21,112 nt of DNA, taken from the NCBI GenBank assembly GCA_002170485.2, contig NHDZ02000137.1, positions 1-21,112 on the forward strand. Direction: 5' to 3'. Both the position numbers and the translations under genes were made by a program. Below the pieces are notes generated by a model. The model was given only the letters and a program-made list of their open reading frames with translations, was not told the origin of the DNA and searched no databases. Numbering within the stretch: position 1 is the stretch's first letter; every line of letters starts with the position of its first letter. Positions 8,700 through 16,802 of the stretch are shown piece by piece. Origin of the DNA: MED660 sp002691025 (GTDB taxonomy: Bacteria > Myxococcota_A > UBA9160 > UBA4427).

Positions 8700-8717
8700 C
8701 CGGCTGGAGCCAGCCGG
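8700..8717. repeat. Perfect inverted repeat between SGNH hydrolase and GT4 genes
   Basis: CCGGCTGG-AG-CCAGCCGG, an 8-bp perfect inverted repeat with a 2-nt spacer (a 7-bp stem with a GAGC loop if folded). It lies in the 114-bp gap, 38 nt upstream of the GT4 ATG. There is no U-run on either side, so it is a weak candidate for an intrinsic terminator and may instead be an attenuator, mRNA-stability element or operator. Confidence 0.5.
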
Positions 8718-8776
8718 AAATCGAGGCAGAATCCACTTTCGATACCGCTCTCAAATCGTTGAAAAAGAAGCGTTTT

Positions 8777-9841
8777 CTAATTCTCACCCATCTCTCCTTC
8801 CCAACAGGATGCCGGCAGGNCAGACAGGCCCTCGGCCAGGGCCCCCGCCATGATGGCATGCCCCTCGGCATTGGGGTGCGGATCGATGAAGCTCAGTCGC
8901 AGTTCGAGCTGATCGGCGCCCGAGAAGTCATCGAAGGTGGACGTCACTGGAAGTCCTCTTTCGGCCGCCTCGGATTCTACGAGTTCGTAGATCCGAAGGT
9001 AGGGATGATCCTCATCCAATTCGTTCAAGTGCGTATGGATCAAGACCTGCGCGCAGATCCCCTTCTCCTTGGCCAGTCGATGAAAGCGGTCCAGTCCCTG
9101 ATCCCAATCCGTTCTTGCCGGTTCGTGCTCGAAGTAATTGAAGAAGAGTTCTTCGGCATACCAGTTGTTCCGATCAGGGCGAGGCGCATCCGCGACAACC
9201 AGCAGCCACCATATNAGACGGACCGAGATGAGAGGGGANTCGGTAAAGAAACGATTGGATTGNAGTTCTTGAAGCTCTTCTCTCTTNCGNGTCAACTCNT
9301 TGTANTTTGGCCCTTCAANNTCATTGATCGTAAACCCGTATACGATCATATCGGGATCGTAGAAATCCATCGCCGCTTGGAGCCGATCCATGGCGAAGCC
9401 GATATTGGATCCCGAGAGACCGACATTGATGACTTCGACTCGGCGTCCCGGAACCAGGGGCTCGACCCGTNGAGCCAGGAGTGCGGGATAGGCCAGAGAC
9501 TCCTCAACACCTTCACCCATGGTCACCGAATCACCCGCCACCGCAATACGAAAGACATCGGGGTCTGCTTCCTGGNCGTACTCCGGACCCCGAAGCCGCT
9601 GACTGTTGGTTCTGAAGAGAACACCCTTATGGGTTCCGCGAACATTCTTCCTGCCCAGTTCAAACATGCCCGTGAGCACAGGGAGGTCCGCATATTCGTT
9701 GGCGTGTTCCTCGACTACAGGCTCTTCCCGGGTGTAGATCAAAATACGAATGAAGACCTCTGCGCATAAGAGGACCACAAGAAGACTTCCCAACAGAAGA
9801 CCCAGACGAATCAACCATCGGGAACGACTACGCACAATCAT
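8777..9841 (-). CDS. Membrane-anchored SGNH/GDSL-family hydrolase
   Basis: A 354-residue protein. Residues 8-31 form one N-terminal membrane helix after a basic tail, placing the catalytic domain in the periplasm. SGNH blocks are clear: block I GDSVTMG (nucleophile Ser), block II NVGLSGSN (Gly), block III GFTIN followed by an Asp/Glu codon spoiled by N (oxyanion Asn), and block V DPHPNAEGH (Asp-x-x-His dyad). Such anchored SGNH proteins often add or remove acetyl groups on polysaccharide or lipid, like AlgJ/AlgX or DltD relatives. Its position immediately upstream of a GT4 gene fits glycan decoration or export, which is inference. Twelve Ns occur: eight at third, one at first and three at second codon positions. 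Confidence 0.88.
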   Translation of the reverse strand: MIVRSRSRWLIRLGLLLGSLLVVLLCAEVFIRILIYTREEPVVEEHANEYADLPVLTGMFELGRKNVRGTHKGVLFRTNSQRLRGPEYXQEADPDVFRIAVAGDSVTMGEGVEESLAYPALLAXRVEPLVPGRRVEVINVGLSGSNIGFAMDRLQAAMDFYDPDMIVYGFTINXXEGPXYXELXXKREELQEXQSNRFFTXSPLISVRXIWWLLVVADAPRPDRNNWYAEELFFNYFEHEPARTDWDQGLDRFHRLAKEKGICAQVLIHTHLNELDEDHPYLRIYELVESEAAERGLPVTSTFDDFSGADQLELRLSFIDPHPNAEGHAIMAGALAEGLSXLPASCWEGEMGEN

Positions 9842-9881
9842 CCACCATTGCCATTGAAGCTTGAAGAACCATGAACCAACT

Positions 9882-10124
9882 CTAGCCCGCGCCGTGCGTC
9901 ACTCGTAACGAAAGTAGAATGTCCTCATCGAGTGAGACCACGAAGCGCCCACGTCGGACTCCATGCAAAATCACAAAGCCCTCTGACTTCCTGTCCCCAT
10001 GGAGAGTCGACCTTCCCGACATCCACTGAATCGCTCGCGCAGTTTCATGAAAACGAAGGTCGCCCAGGACCCGCCCGAGACCCTCGGCGAGACCCATCCA
10101 GCAAACGGACCGAAAATCCATCAT
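9882..10124 (-). CDS. Doubtful short ORF in a 335-bp gap
   Basis: An 80-residue frame starting with two adjacent ATGs, with AGGGGA just before them. It follows the SnoaL gene by 52 bp on the same strand. The translation has a hydrophobic, Trp- and Met-bearing N-terminal half and a beta-like C-terminal stretch (EGFVILHGVRRGRFVVSLDED). I recognise no family. It could be a real small gene, a decayed remnant or chance. The rest of the gap (9842-9881 and 10125-10176) shows no clear promoter, hairpin or repeat to me. Confidence 0.25.
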   Translation of the reverse strand: MMDFRSVCWMGLAEGLGRVLGDLRFHETARAIQWMSGRSTLHGDRKSEGFVILHGVRRGRFVVSLDEDILLSLRVTHGAG

Positions 10125-10176
10125 TCCCCTGGGGGCTCCCGGTGCGGGGCCTTCCTCACCACCGATCCAACCGGGT

Positions 10177-10791
10177 TCAGCCCTCGTTCTGCGGCAGCGG
10201 CGCTCCGTGATGAGCCAGATAATGGGTCGAGAGTGCAGGCCGCTGCTCGATGGCCTCGTTGATCTCGTAAATCCGCTCGTAACGGGTCTCTTTGATCAGC
10301 CAACGCCCATCCCGCTTCACATACCGATCCCAGTAGATCGCCGTGCCGGTCGTAAAGAAGTTGAAATTGAACACCCACATGTTGTCTGACAGATACCAGA
10401 TTCCCGTGGCTTCATTCTCATCCAGAATCTGGATTTCAGGATGATGCCCGTTGTGGTGGCCTATGGATTCACGGTGAAAAGCATTCTGGATCGAGCCGAG
10501 ATATTCATCCCGCCCCTCAAGCTTCCACTCATAGCTGCCCCCTACAAAATGGACCTGCACATCTTCGTGGAAAAGAGTCGAAAGTTCCTCGAAGTTCGCC
10601 GTGTCCAGGCAACGAAAGTAACTGTGCTTGAGCTGCTTGATGGCCTCGATGTCCATGAGTTGCTGAAGAGCACGACGGAGATCTTGCGGGCTATCTCCAG
10701 CGACTTCAAGCGGAAGCCCTTCCTCGATCCCCATGCCTTTCTTCGTAATGGTGCCGTCCAGGGTGGCGGTCTTGCGAGTGTCCTCAGCCAT
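10177..10791 (-). CDS. SnoaL-like (NTF2-superfamily) protein
   Basis: A 204-residue protein. The first ~40 residues are a polar extension. Residues ~45-175 form a SnoaL_4-type alpha+beta cone: an IKQLKHSYFRCLDTANFEELSTLFHEDV helix pair, GRDEYLGSI, a HHNGHHPEI strand, and a final strand with RDGRWLIKETRYER. This fold includes steroid delta-isomerases, polyketide cyclases and the bile-acid 7-alpha-dehydratase BaiE, as well as many uncharacterised proteins. The histidine-rich HHNGHH segment could line the pocket. The ATG at 10791 is strongly supported by AAGGAG at 10799-10804 with 7-nt spacing. It is 87 bp downstream of the flavin oxidoreductase, probably in the same transcript, which suggests a shared substrate. 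Confidence 0.9.
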   Translation of the reverse strand: MAEDTRKTATLDGTITKKGMGIEEGLPLEVAGDSPQDLRRALQQLMDIEAIKQLKHSYFRCLDTANFEELSTLFHEDVQVHFVGGSYEWKLEGRDEYLGSIQNAFHRESIGHHNGHHPEIQILDENEATGIWYLSDNMWVFNFNFFTTGTAIYWDRYVKRDGRWLIKETRYERIYEINEAIEQRPALSTHYLAHHGAPLPQNEG

Positions 10792-10857
10792 GGTTGCTCT
10801 CCTTTACTGGATTTGAGCGGCGAAGCCCATGCGTGATTCCGCCCTCAAACCATAGGT

Positions 10858-10884
10858 TCGTGATTCTGTCCCCACCAGTCACGA
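10858..10884 (-). terminator. Hairpin at the stop codon of the flavin oxidoreductase gene
   Basis: Arms TCGTGA-TT-CTG and CAG-TCACGA pair over 9 bp with a 2-nt bulge and a 7-nt loop. The right arm includes the stop codon (TCA on the plus strand at 10879-10881). No U-run follows, so it is more likely an attenuating or mRNA-stabilising hairpin between the two genes than a full terminator. Confidence 0.35.
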
Positions 10885-13032
10885 GTTCGCCCGGTCCCCG
10901 ATTTCAAGCCCCGCTTGAAATCCCTGGGAGATGGCTCCCTCTATATATCCAACCCCGTTTTGATCGCCGATACAGACAGGCTCGATTCCATCCGTACGCA
11001 GTTGATCGGCGAGTTCCGGATTACTCGTGAGACCCAGCGTAAGAATCACACTATCGGCTTCCACGCGACCCATCTCAGCCCCCTCTTCGGACTCGGATGG
11101 GCGGAAGAGGACGTGGTCTTTTTCGATGGACTCCACACACGAGTCGGTCAACAACGTCACCCCCATCTCACGCAGGTCGTGCAGAACGCGCCAACGACGG
11201 GGGTGCGCCATTTCCGTGGCCGCCACCGGGCCCTTCTCGATGATCGTGACATCCCGACCCCGACCGGCGAGAAATTCGGCCAGTTCCACACCCACCAGCC
11301 CCCCGCCCACCACCACCACACGTCGACCCATGGGCATGTAGTAACGGGAAAGTCGGCGCAACAGACTCGGGCTTCTGAAGAATCCCAGTCGTCGCCCCAA
11401 GCCGAGAAGCAGACGGGATGGAATGCCCAGCGAGATCGGAGCAGCCGACGATCCGTCTCCGCCGAGCATGGCCCGAAGGGATTCCCCGTCCAGGACGTGG
11501 GCTTGCTCACTGCCCGAAAGCGTGGCGGGCCTACGGCTTGCTCCAGTCGCCACGATCACTACATCCGGATTCATGGCCTTGATCTCACGAACCCCGGTCT
11601 TCACGCCCAAGTGGATTTGGACGCCATGACTGGACGCTTCCTGGATCAGCCATTCCAGAAGCCTTTCATTGGGTTCATAGACGAGAGCCGCCAAACGCAA
11701 GGATCCGCCGAGCTGCGCCCCTTCCTCCATCAAGTGGACCTCATGACCTCGTAGAGCCGCCACCCGGGCGGCTTCAAGACCGGATGGCCCACCCCCCACC
11801 ACAAGAACCCGCTTCTTCTCTTGAGCAGGCTGCCGGAGGCGATCCGCCAACTCGCTTTCATGAGCCGTCACAGGATTGACTGCACACCGCACTCGTCGAT
11901 CAAAAAAAGGCTGAGCCACACAGGTATAACAATAGATACACGGCCGAACAGACTCGGGCCTACCGGCGCGCAGTTTGCCAGGAAGTCCGGGGTCCGCGAG
12001 CATGGGCCGACCCATGGCAATGAAGTCGGCCTGACCACCCCGAATCACATCCTCCGCTTTTTGGGGTGAGATCCGGCCCACTGCAATGACCGGAATCGAA
12101 ACCGCCGATTTGATCGCTTCAGCAAAGCCGAGATACCCGCCGGCCTCATGAACAATCGGCCCCTGAGTGAATCCGGCTCCCAGCGGAGGCGCGTAGGCAC
12201 TGACATGAATCGCGTCCGCCCCCGCGGCCTCGGCCAGACGCGCGGTCTCCACTGCCTGATCCAGGACAATGCCGCCGGGCTCACCGAATTCCTCTGCATC
12301 AATCCGGCACCAGAGTGGAAAATCATCCCCCACCACAGAACGGCACGCTCGAAGGGTTTCGCAAAGAAGACGAGCCCGGTTCTCGTGGACACCCCCGTAA
12401 CAATCCGTACGCTTGTTCCATGCCGGAGAAAGAAACTCAGAGAAGATATAGCCATGGGCCGCATGGAGTTCGGCTCCGTCAAAGCCAGCGCGTTTGGCCC
12501 GATCTGCGGCCGATACGAACATCTCGATGATCTCGTCGATATCGTCTTGAGTGGCCTCGCGGATGGTGGGACGACCGCCACCGCCTGCCTTCGCCATGGC
12601 GACCATTTCAGACTGAGTCAGATCCAGAGGCCCCGTTGGCGTGAACGTCTTCTTCGGCACGGAAGGCATGATGAGGTCACGGCCCTCCTGGGTGTCCAGG
12701 CGTGCCACTTTCCCATGATGGGCCAACTGGATTGCGATCCGTCCACCCTCCGCGTGCACAGCGTCCGTCAAGGCACTCAGGCCTGACAGGAAGAGATCGT
12801 CCGATACACCGAGTTCGTGGGCCGAATTGGCGCCTCTCGGGTATCCCACCGAGGTATTCTCGGTAATGATCAAGCCGGCCCCACCCCGGGCTCGCTCCGC
12901 GTAGTAGGCGACAACGGGCTCTCGCACCTGTCCATCCGCCTCGGCAATTTCGACGCCCATGGGGGCTACAACGAGCCGATTGGGCAACGCAAGCTGACCG
13001 ATCTGAAAGGGCGAGAGCAGATGCTTGAACAT
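10879..13032 (-). CDS. NADH:flavin oxidoreductase, 2,4-dienoyl-CoA reductase/BaiCD-like
   Basis: A 717-residue enzyme of the FMN/4Fe-4S/FAD architecture. Residues 1-350 are the old-yellow-enzyme TIM barrel (FKHLLSPFQIG, PNRLVVAPMG, HGYIFSEFLSP with the catalytic His/Tyr region, CYGG). Cys365-x2-Cys368-x2-Cys371-x11-Cys383 binds the 4Fe-4S cluster. A Rossmann FAD site follows (LVVGGGPSGLEAA), and a second dinucleotide motif (VVVVGGGLVGVELAE) lies near residue 570. FadH reduces 2,4-dienoyl-CoA, and BaiCD/BaiH reduce steroid enones; the sequence alone does not choose. The ATG at 13032 has AGAAAGGA before it and is preferred over an in-frame start at 13077. It is divergent from an SDR gene (231 bp) and upstream of a SnoaL gene. 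Confidence 0.95.
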   Translation of the reverse strand: MFKHLLSPFQIGQLALPNRLVVAPMGVEIAEADGQVREPVVAYYAERARGGAGLIITENTSVGYPRGANSAHELGVSDDLFLSGLSALTDAVHAEGGRIAIQLAHHGKVARLDTQEGRDLIMPSVPKKTFTPTGPLDLTQSEMVAMAKAGGGGRPTIREATQDDIDEIIEMFVSAADRAKRAGFDGAELHAAHGYIFSEFLSPAWNKRTDCYGGVHENRARLLCETLRACRSVVGDDFPLWCRIDAEEFGEPGGIVLDQAVETARLAEAAGADAIHVSAYAPPLGAGFTQGPIVHEAGGYLGFAEAIKSAVSIPVIAVGRISPQKAEDVIRGGQADFIAMGRPMLADPGLPGKLRAGRPESVRPCIYCYTCVAQPFFDRRVRCAVNPVTAHESELADRLRQPAQEKKRVLVVGGGPSGLEAARVAALRGHEVHLMEEGAQLGGSLRLAALVYEPNERLLEWLIQEASSHGVQIHLGVKTGVREIKAMNPDVVIVATGASRRPATLSGSEQAHVLDGESLRAMLGGDGSSAAPISLGIPSRLLLGLGRRLGFFRSPSLLRRLSRYYMPMGRRVVVVGGGLVGVELAEFLAGRGRDVTIIEKGPVAATEMAHPRRWRVLHDLREMGVTLLTDSCVESIEKDHVLFRPSESEEGAEMGRVEADSVILTLGLTSNPELADQLRTDGIEPVCIGDQNGVGYIEGAISQGFQAGLEIGDRANS

Positions 13033-13036
13033 GAGT

Positions 13037-13042
13037 TCCTTT
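13037..13042 (-). promoter_or_regulatory. Shine-Dalgarno site that sets the start at 13032
   Basis: On the minus strand this reads AAAGGA (within AGAAAGGA), 4 nt before the ATG at 13032. The upstream alternative at 13077 has nothing comparable. Confidence 0.6.
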
Positions 13043-13250
13043 CTCTGCAGTCCGGAGAGAGGGCCTGGGTACGACATCCAGAACTCGGGTTTAGCACTGC
13101 TCGATCACGGCGCAAAAAGAGAATCTTCAAAGACCCGGGGCTCGGGCTAAAGCCTCCAGACGGGTTACAATGGGTGCCTTCTGATTTGAATCGGGTCCCG
13201 TTCCTCCATAGAAGACGANCCCGACACCACTCCAAGATGAAAATGAATCG

Positions 13251-13256
13251 AAAGGA
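13251..13256 (+). promoter_or_regulatory. Shine-Dalgarno site that sets the start at 13264
   Basis: AAAGGA followed by a 7-nt spacer and ATG at 13264. The frame is open several hundred bases further upstream, so this site is what fixes the SDR start. Confidence 0.7.
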
Positions 13257-13263
13257 CCAAGAC

Positions 13264-14142
13264 ATGAAGGATTTCTCGGGAAAAGTCGCCGTCGTCACCG
13301 GTGGAGCAGGCGGAATTGGAAAAGCGCTGGTCCGAGCTCTGCTGGCTGAAGGTGCACGGGTGGTCATCGCCGACGTCGAAGCACCTGTTCTGGAAGCGAC
13401 CGTCGAGGAATTCAAGCAAGGTGATGCGGATGTTTCGGGCCACGTCACGGATGTCTCGGACAATGAGTCCGTCCGCGCGCTGGCCGATCACGTGTTCGAC
13501 CAATACGGCGCATGCCACCTGCTCTTCAACAATGCGGGTGTCGCGGCCCCTTCGGCCAACATCTGGGAAACCACGCCCAACGACTGGACCTGGGTCCATG
13601 GCGTAAACATCTTCGGCGTCATGTATGGCATCCAGGCTTTTGTTCCTCGGATGATTGCATCCGGCGAAGAAGGACACATTCTCAACACATCTTCAGGTGA
13701 CGGCGGAATCTCGCCCCTCCCCTATCAATCCGTCTATGCNTCCAGCAAAGCCGCAGTCTCGACGCTGACCGAGTGTCTGGACGCTCAGCTCCAGATGGAA
13801 AAGACGAACCTCCGGGCTTCGATCTTCTACCCTTCNGGTGGCATTCTCGATACCGGCATCTGGACCACCGCGCGCAATAGACCCGAAGGTCTGGAACGCG
13901 AAGCCGATGCCGGCCCCATGCCCACCATCGATCAGTTCAAGGAAGCCGCCAGCGCAGCCGGCATGGAGCTCCAGTTCCAGGACCTCGACGAATTGGCTCG
14001 GCATACCATGGAAGGAATTCGCAAAAAGCAATTTGTGATCATGTATGGCCACACTGAAACCGAGGCCACACTGAAAGATCGTGCCGAGAGGATCGGAAGA
14101 GGCGAACTGCCCTTCGATCTTGCCAGCCTGCCCATGATGTAG
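13264..14142 (+). CDS. Short-chain dehydrogenase/reductase (SDR), classical type
   Basis: A 292-residue classical SDR. The cofactor motif is TGGAGGIG (12-19). ADVEA at 37-40 has an acidic residue at the end of strand 2, which suggests NAD(H) preference. NNAG is at 89-92. The catalytic set is Ser143 or Ser144 with Tyr158-x3-Lys162 (YxSSK). The C-terminal ~80 residues (from about 215) form a substrate loop longer than in minimal SDRs, with a methionine- and glutamine-rich segment. The substrate is unknown; an alcohol or ketone in the same pathway as the divergent flavin oxidoreductase is possible. Two single Ns (13740, 13836) are both at third codon positions, the first within the Tyr-x-Ser-Ser-Lys block. 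Confidence 0.94.
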   Translation: MKDFSGKVAVVTGGAGGIGKALVRALLAEGARVVIADVEAPVLEATVEEFKQGDADVSGHVTDVSDNESVRALADHVFDQYGACHLLFNNAGVAAPSANIWETTPNDWTWVHGVNIFGVMYGIQAFVPRMIASGEEGHILNTSSGDGGISPLPYQSVYXSSKAAVSTLTECLDAQLQMEKTNLRASIFYPXGGILDTGIWTTARNRPEGLEREADAGPMPTIDQFKEAASAAGMELQFQDLDELARHTMEGIRKKQFVIMYGHTETEATLKDRAERIGRGELPFDLASLPMM

Positions 14143-14180
14143 AGAGATTCACGCGAGCAAAACGTGACATGATGGGAAGA

Positions 14181-14197
14181 GCACACCTTCGGTGTGC
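14181..14197 (+). terminator. Hairpin after the SDR gene
   Basis: GCACACC-TTC-GGTGTGC forms a perfect 7-bp stem with a tight loop, 38 nt past the SDR stop. There is no strong U-run, so termination is probable rather than certain. A GTG at 14194 lies inside this hairpin, which argues against that codon as the start of the MFS gene. Confidence 0.45.
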
Positions 14198-14283
14198 CTG
14201 TATCGGAACAACGAGGGCTCGCGACATCCGAAGTCAAGGATGAAGTGGCCAGAGGACCCACCGCCACCCGGGCCGCGAAACGA

Positions 14284-15450
14284 ATGATCAAGAAAAAACT
14301 CCTGCCGATCTTCGTCATGGCTGCCGTGCTGGACTCCGGCTTCGGCTCCATATTTGCCCTGCTCGCAAAGATTCGAGGCGAGTTCGGCTTCGACGTGATG
14401 GGAGTGGCCATCATCGGTGGCGCAGGCTTTGTCAGTGCCTTCATCGCCCAGATCTCCCTGGCTCGCTATGCAGATCGCGGCCATACAAGGCTCCTTCTCT
14501 GGACTGGCATGGGAACGGCGGTCCTCTCCATGACCGTGCTCGCGTGGTCCGAAACCCTGATCGCCTTTATCGGCGCCCGTTTCCTCTTTGGCCTGGGGGA
14601 AGGCATCTTCCTTCCCGCGGCCCGTCGCCTGGTGATCCTGTCCAGCCCGGAAGATACGGGCGGAGCGCTCGGCCAACTGAGTGCCTTCCAGATGTTCGGT
14701 TTCCTCATCGGCCCGCTCCTGGGTTCCGTACTGGGAGAGTATCTGGGGCTTCGCATGACCTTCCTGATCAACGGCGCCTTGATTCTCGCCTGCGCTCCAC
14801 TGATCAGCCGGATTCCCGTTGTCGAGGGAGCCATCCTGGAGGCCAAGAGCGTGATCCGCCAACTCCTCCGAGATCGGAACATCCGGGCCATCATGCTGGC
14901 CGTGATCGGGTACTACGGATCATTCGGGATATACGAGTCGATCTGGGCCATCTACCTGGATGACCTCGGTGCGAGTCAGATCTTCATTGGCTTCAACCTG
15001 ACCCTGTTTGCCATACCGATGGTTCTCGTAGCCCCCTTCGCTGGAAAGTTCGCGGAACGTCAGGGTGGAATGACGGTCAGCCTCATCGCCATCGCGATTT
15101 CCATCCCGGCCGTAGCCACGTACGGGATGACGAGCAACATCATCCTGCTCACTGGGATCCTGATGATCCACGCCATCGCGGATGCCGCCGTCGTTCCATC
15201 GATCCAGCTCTCCACTTCCCGGTTGGCCGGAGATGCCCAGGCCTCCGCCCAGGGTCTCCTCAATGCCGCTGGCCTCGTGGTCGCTGCGTGTGTCGCGTTG
15301 GGGAGCGGCGCCGTCTATCAGAGCTTCGGCCCTTTCTGGCTCTTCGCGGGCTGGGCTTTCGTCATGAGTCTCACCACCGCGGCCGCGGCTCTCCTGGGGC
15401 GAGGCGAACTGAGACGGGAAGCGGAAAAGAGGCTCGAGCAAACACAATAG
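14284..15450 (+). CDS. Major facilitator superfamily (MFS) transporter
   Basis: About 388 residues from the chosen ATG, with about 12 hydrophobic segments. The loop between helices 2 and 3 has RYADRGHTRLLLW, a form of MFS motif A. Helix 4 carries RFLFGLGEGIFLPAARR, typical of drug- or metabolite-proton antiporters and sugar-type permeases. A basic, hydrophilic middle loop (about 180-205) separates the two six-helix halves. The substrate is not readable; export or uptake of a compound handled by the adjacent SDR is possible. The start is uncertain: the frame is open to GTG 14194 (inside a hairpin), GTG 14245 has AAGGA 4 nt before it, and ATG 14284 lies directly before the first helix. It ends 12 bp from the convergent NTF2-like gene. 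Confidence 0.9.
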   Translation: MIKKKLLPIFVMAAVLDSGFGSIFALLAKIRGEFGFDVMGVAIIGGAGFVSAFIAQISLARYADRGHTRLLLWTGMGTAVLSMTVLAWSETLIAFIGARFLFGLGEGIFLPAARRLVILSSPEDTGGALGQLSAFQMFGFLIGPLLGSVLGEYLGLRMTFLINGALILACAPLISRIPVVEGAILEAKSVIRQLLRDRNIRAIMLAVIGYYGSFGIYESIWAIYLDDLGASQIFIGFNLTLFAIPMVLVAPFAGKFAERQGGMTVSLIAIAISIPAVATYGMTSNIILLTGILMIHAIADAAVVPSIQLSTSRLAGDAQASAQGLLNAAGLVVAACVALGSGAVYQSFGPFWLFAGWAFVMSLTTAAAALLGRGELRREAEKRLEQTQ

Positions 15451-15462
15451 CTCGCCACCGAA

Positions 15463-15840
15463 TCAGGGTTGAACCTGCTGGTGGTATGTCTTGCTGATGA
15501 TCTTCCACTCGCCTTCCACTCGAATCAAGTGGAAGAAGTCCACGAAATCACTGCCCAGGAAACCGGTCTCCACCAACCGGGCTGTAGCCACATCCCCCAC
15601 CACTTCGATGGATTCAATCTCCCCCGCGTAGCTTTCCGCAGAACCGGCCTCTTCCAGGTTGGCCACTTCNGCAAAGAAAGGTTCAGGAGATCCGATCCCG
15701 AGTTGTCCGTCGAAGTACCCAGTCATCAAGGCATCGGGATGGAAGATCGATCGAAGCAGTTGGGCATCGCCGGCACTGCCTTTGACGTAGAGATCAATGA
15801 TCTCCCTGACGGCTCGCACATCTTTCAACCGGACATCCAT
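15463..15840 (-). CDS. NTF2-like/SnoaL-type protein (DUF4440 or lumazine-binding-like)
   Basis: A 125-residue protein of the usual size for the family. The fold order is visible: helix VRAVREIIDLYVKGSAG, then FHPDALMTGYFDGQLG (the conserved H-P/D-A-x-x-x-G block), the central FF-EVANL, then strands ATARLVETGFLG and DFFHLIRVEGEWKIISKTY, the last typical of putative lumazine-binding or DUF4440 proteins. The function is unknown; many are stress- or catabolism-linked isomerase-like proteins. The ATG at 15840 is fixed by AAGGAG with 8-nt spacing; the longer open frame upstream is not used. It is divergent from the TauE permease (172 bp) and convergent with the MFS gene. Confidence 0.9.
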   Translation of the reverse strand: MDVRLKDVRAVREIIDLYVKGSAGDAQLLRSIFHPDALMTGYFDGQLGIGSPEPFFXEVANLEEAGSAESYAGEIESIEVVGDVATARLVETGFLGSDFVDFFHLIRVEGEWKIISKTYHQQVQP

Positions 15841-15848
15841 ACCTGTAT

Positions 15849-15854
15849 CTCCTT
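15849..15854 (-). promoter_or_regulatory. Shine-Dalgarno site that sets the start at 15840
   Basis: On the minus strand this reads AAGGAG (within AAAAGGAGA), 8 nt before the ATG at 15840. It rules out the in-frame upstream start near 15966. Confidence 0.7.
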
Positions 15855-16012
15855 TTCCAGACTGGGGTCCAACCAGAATCGCCGAACCGGGATCTCTGCG
15901 CAAACCCGTGGATGACTCGGATCGTAAAAAGGGGGCGGCGCCTCTGCTAGGCTCGCGACCTCTCATTGCTCTCANCCCATCACTCGGTTTCAGAAATGGA
16001 TTCAGGAATCAG

Positions 16013-16732
16013 ATGCTGCAACCCACCGATCTCATGCTCGCACTCTTCATCGTGGCTCTCGCCGCCGCGCTGCAGAGTGCCATCGGTTTCGGACTGGCTC
16101 TGGTAGCCGCACCTTTCCTGCTCATGATCGAGCCCCGATTGATTCCAGGACCGCTGGTCATGGCCAGTCTGGCACTCACCGCACTCACCGCCTACCGGGA
16201 CCGGGCCCACATCGACCTTCAAGGCATGGGTGCTGCTCTCGTCGGTCGAGCGTTGGGCACCGTACTCGCCGCAATCTTCCTGGCATTCGCCTCGACCTTC
16301 TTCTTCGACCTGGCCTTTGGCAGCCTGGTCATGCTGGCCGCNATCCTCAGTGGAGCTGGCCTTCATTTCCAGGCCAATCGGACTTCGGCTCTGATTGCCG
16401 GCGGGGCATCGGGTCTGATGGGCACGATCTCCTCCATCGGAGGTCCCCCCATGGCGATCATCTACCAGAACGCCTCCACGGGCACCTTGCGAGGAACCCT
16501 GGCCGGATATTTTGCCGCAGGCACCGTCCTGACTCTTGCGGCGTTGTGGTCGGTGGGCCGGTTCGGCGAAGAAGAAATCCTACTGGGCCTGATGCTCACA
16601 CCCGGTACCGTGGTGGGCTTCGGCCTCGGCCATATCAGCCGAGACCTCTTCCCNAAGCNGATCATTCGTCCCTTGATCATCGGCCTTTCCTTCTTCTCGG
16701 GTCTCTTCGTTCTCATTCGGGCCCTGACCTGA
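16013..16732 (+). CDS. TauE/SafE-family permease
   Basis: A 239-residue, almost entirely hydrophobic protein with about 7-8 membrane segments. The two family half-repeats are visible: QSAIGFGLALVAAPFLL near residue 20, and GLMGTISSIGGPPMAII near residue 130, the hallmark TauE/SafE block with G-x-GG-P. The family exports sulfite, sulfoacetate or other organosulfur compounds or anions, and its members are widely over-annotated as sulfite exporters. The start at 16013 has AGGA 5 nt upstream; the frame is open further but overlaps the divergent NTF2-like gene's leader. No sulfur gene lies nearby, so the substrate is open. Ns at 16342, 16654 and 16659 fall in third, third and second codon positions. 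Confidence 0.92.
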   Translation: MLQPTDLMLALFIVALAAALQSAIGFGLALVAAPFLLMIEPRLIPGPLVMASLALTALTAYRDRAHIDLQGMGAALVGRALGTVLAAIFLAFASTFFFDLAFGSLVMLAXILSGAGLHFQANRTSALIAGGASGLMGTISSIGGPPMAIIYQNASTGTLRGTLAGYFAAGTVLTLAALWSVGRFGEEEILLGLMLTPGTVVGFGLGHISRDLFXKXIIRPLIIGLSFFSGLFVLIRALT

Positions 16733-16802
16733 GAATTCCCGGGTCTGAATCACGGTGATCCGGTAGCCTGTCCTGAATCCACATTGTGCAGGGGAAAGGC
16801 CG

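Noticed and set aside
8426..9769. A 447-codon open frame on the plus strand
   Set aside because: It runs antisense across two well-supported genes (GT4 and SGNH) and their gap, and its translation shows no recognisable domain.
12817..13263. In-frame upstream extension of the SDR gene
   Set aside because: It lies antisense to the flavin oxidoreductase start, has no SDR homology, and a good Shine-Dalgarno fixes the start at 13264.
14194..14283. GTG start at 14194 for the MFS gene
   Set aside because: It lies inside a stable hairpin and adds a hydrophilic stretch with no family counterpart; 14284 or 14245 is more likely.
15797..16012. In-frame upstream extension of the TauE permease
   Set aside because: It overlaps the divergent NTF2-like gene and its ribosome site, is hydrophilic and precedes the family's usual first helix.
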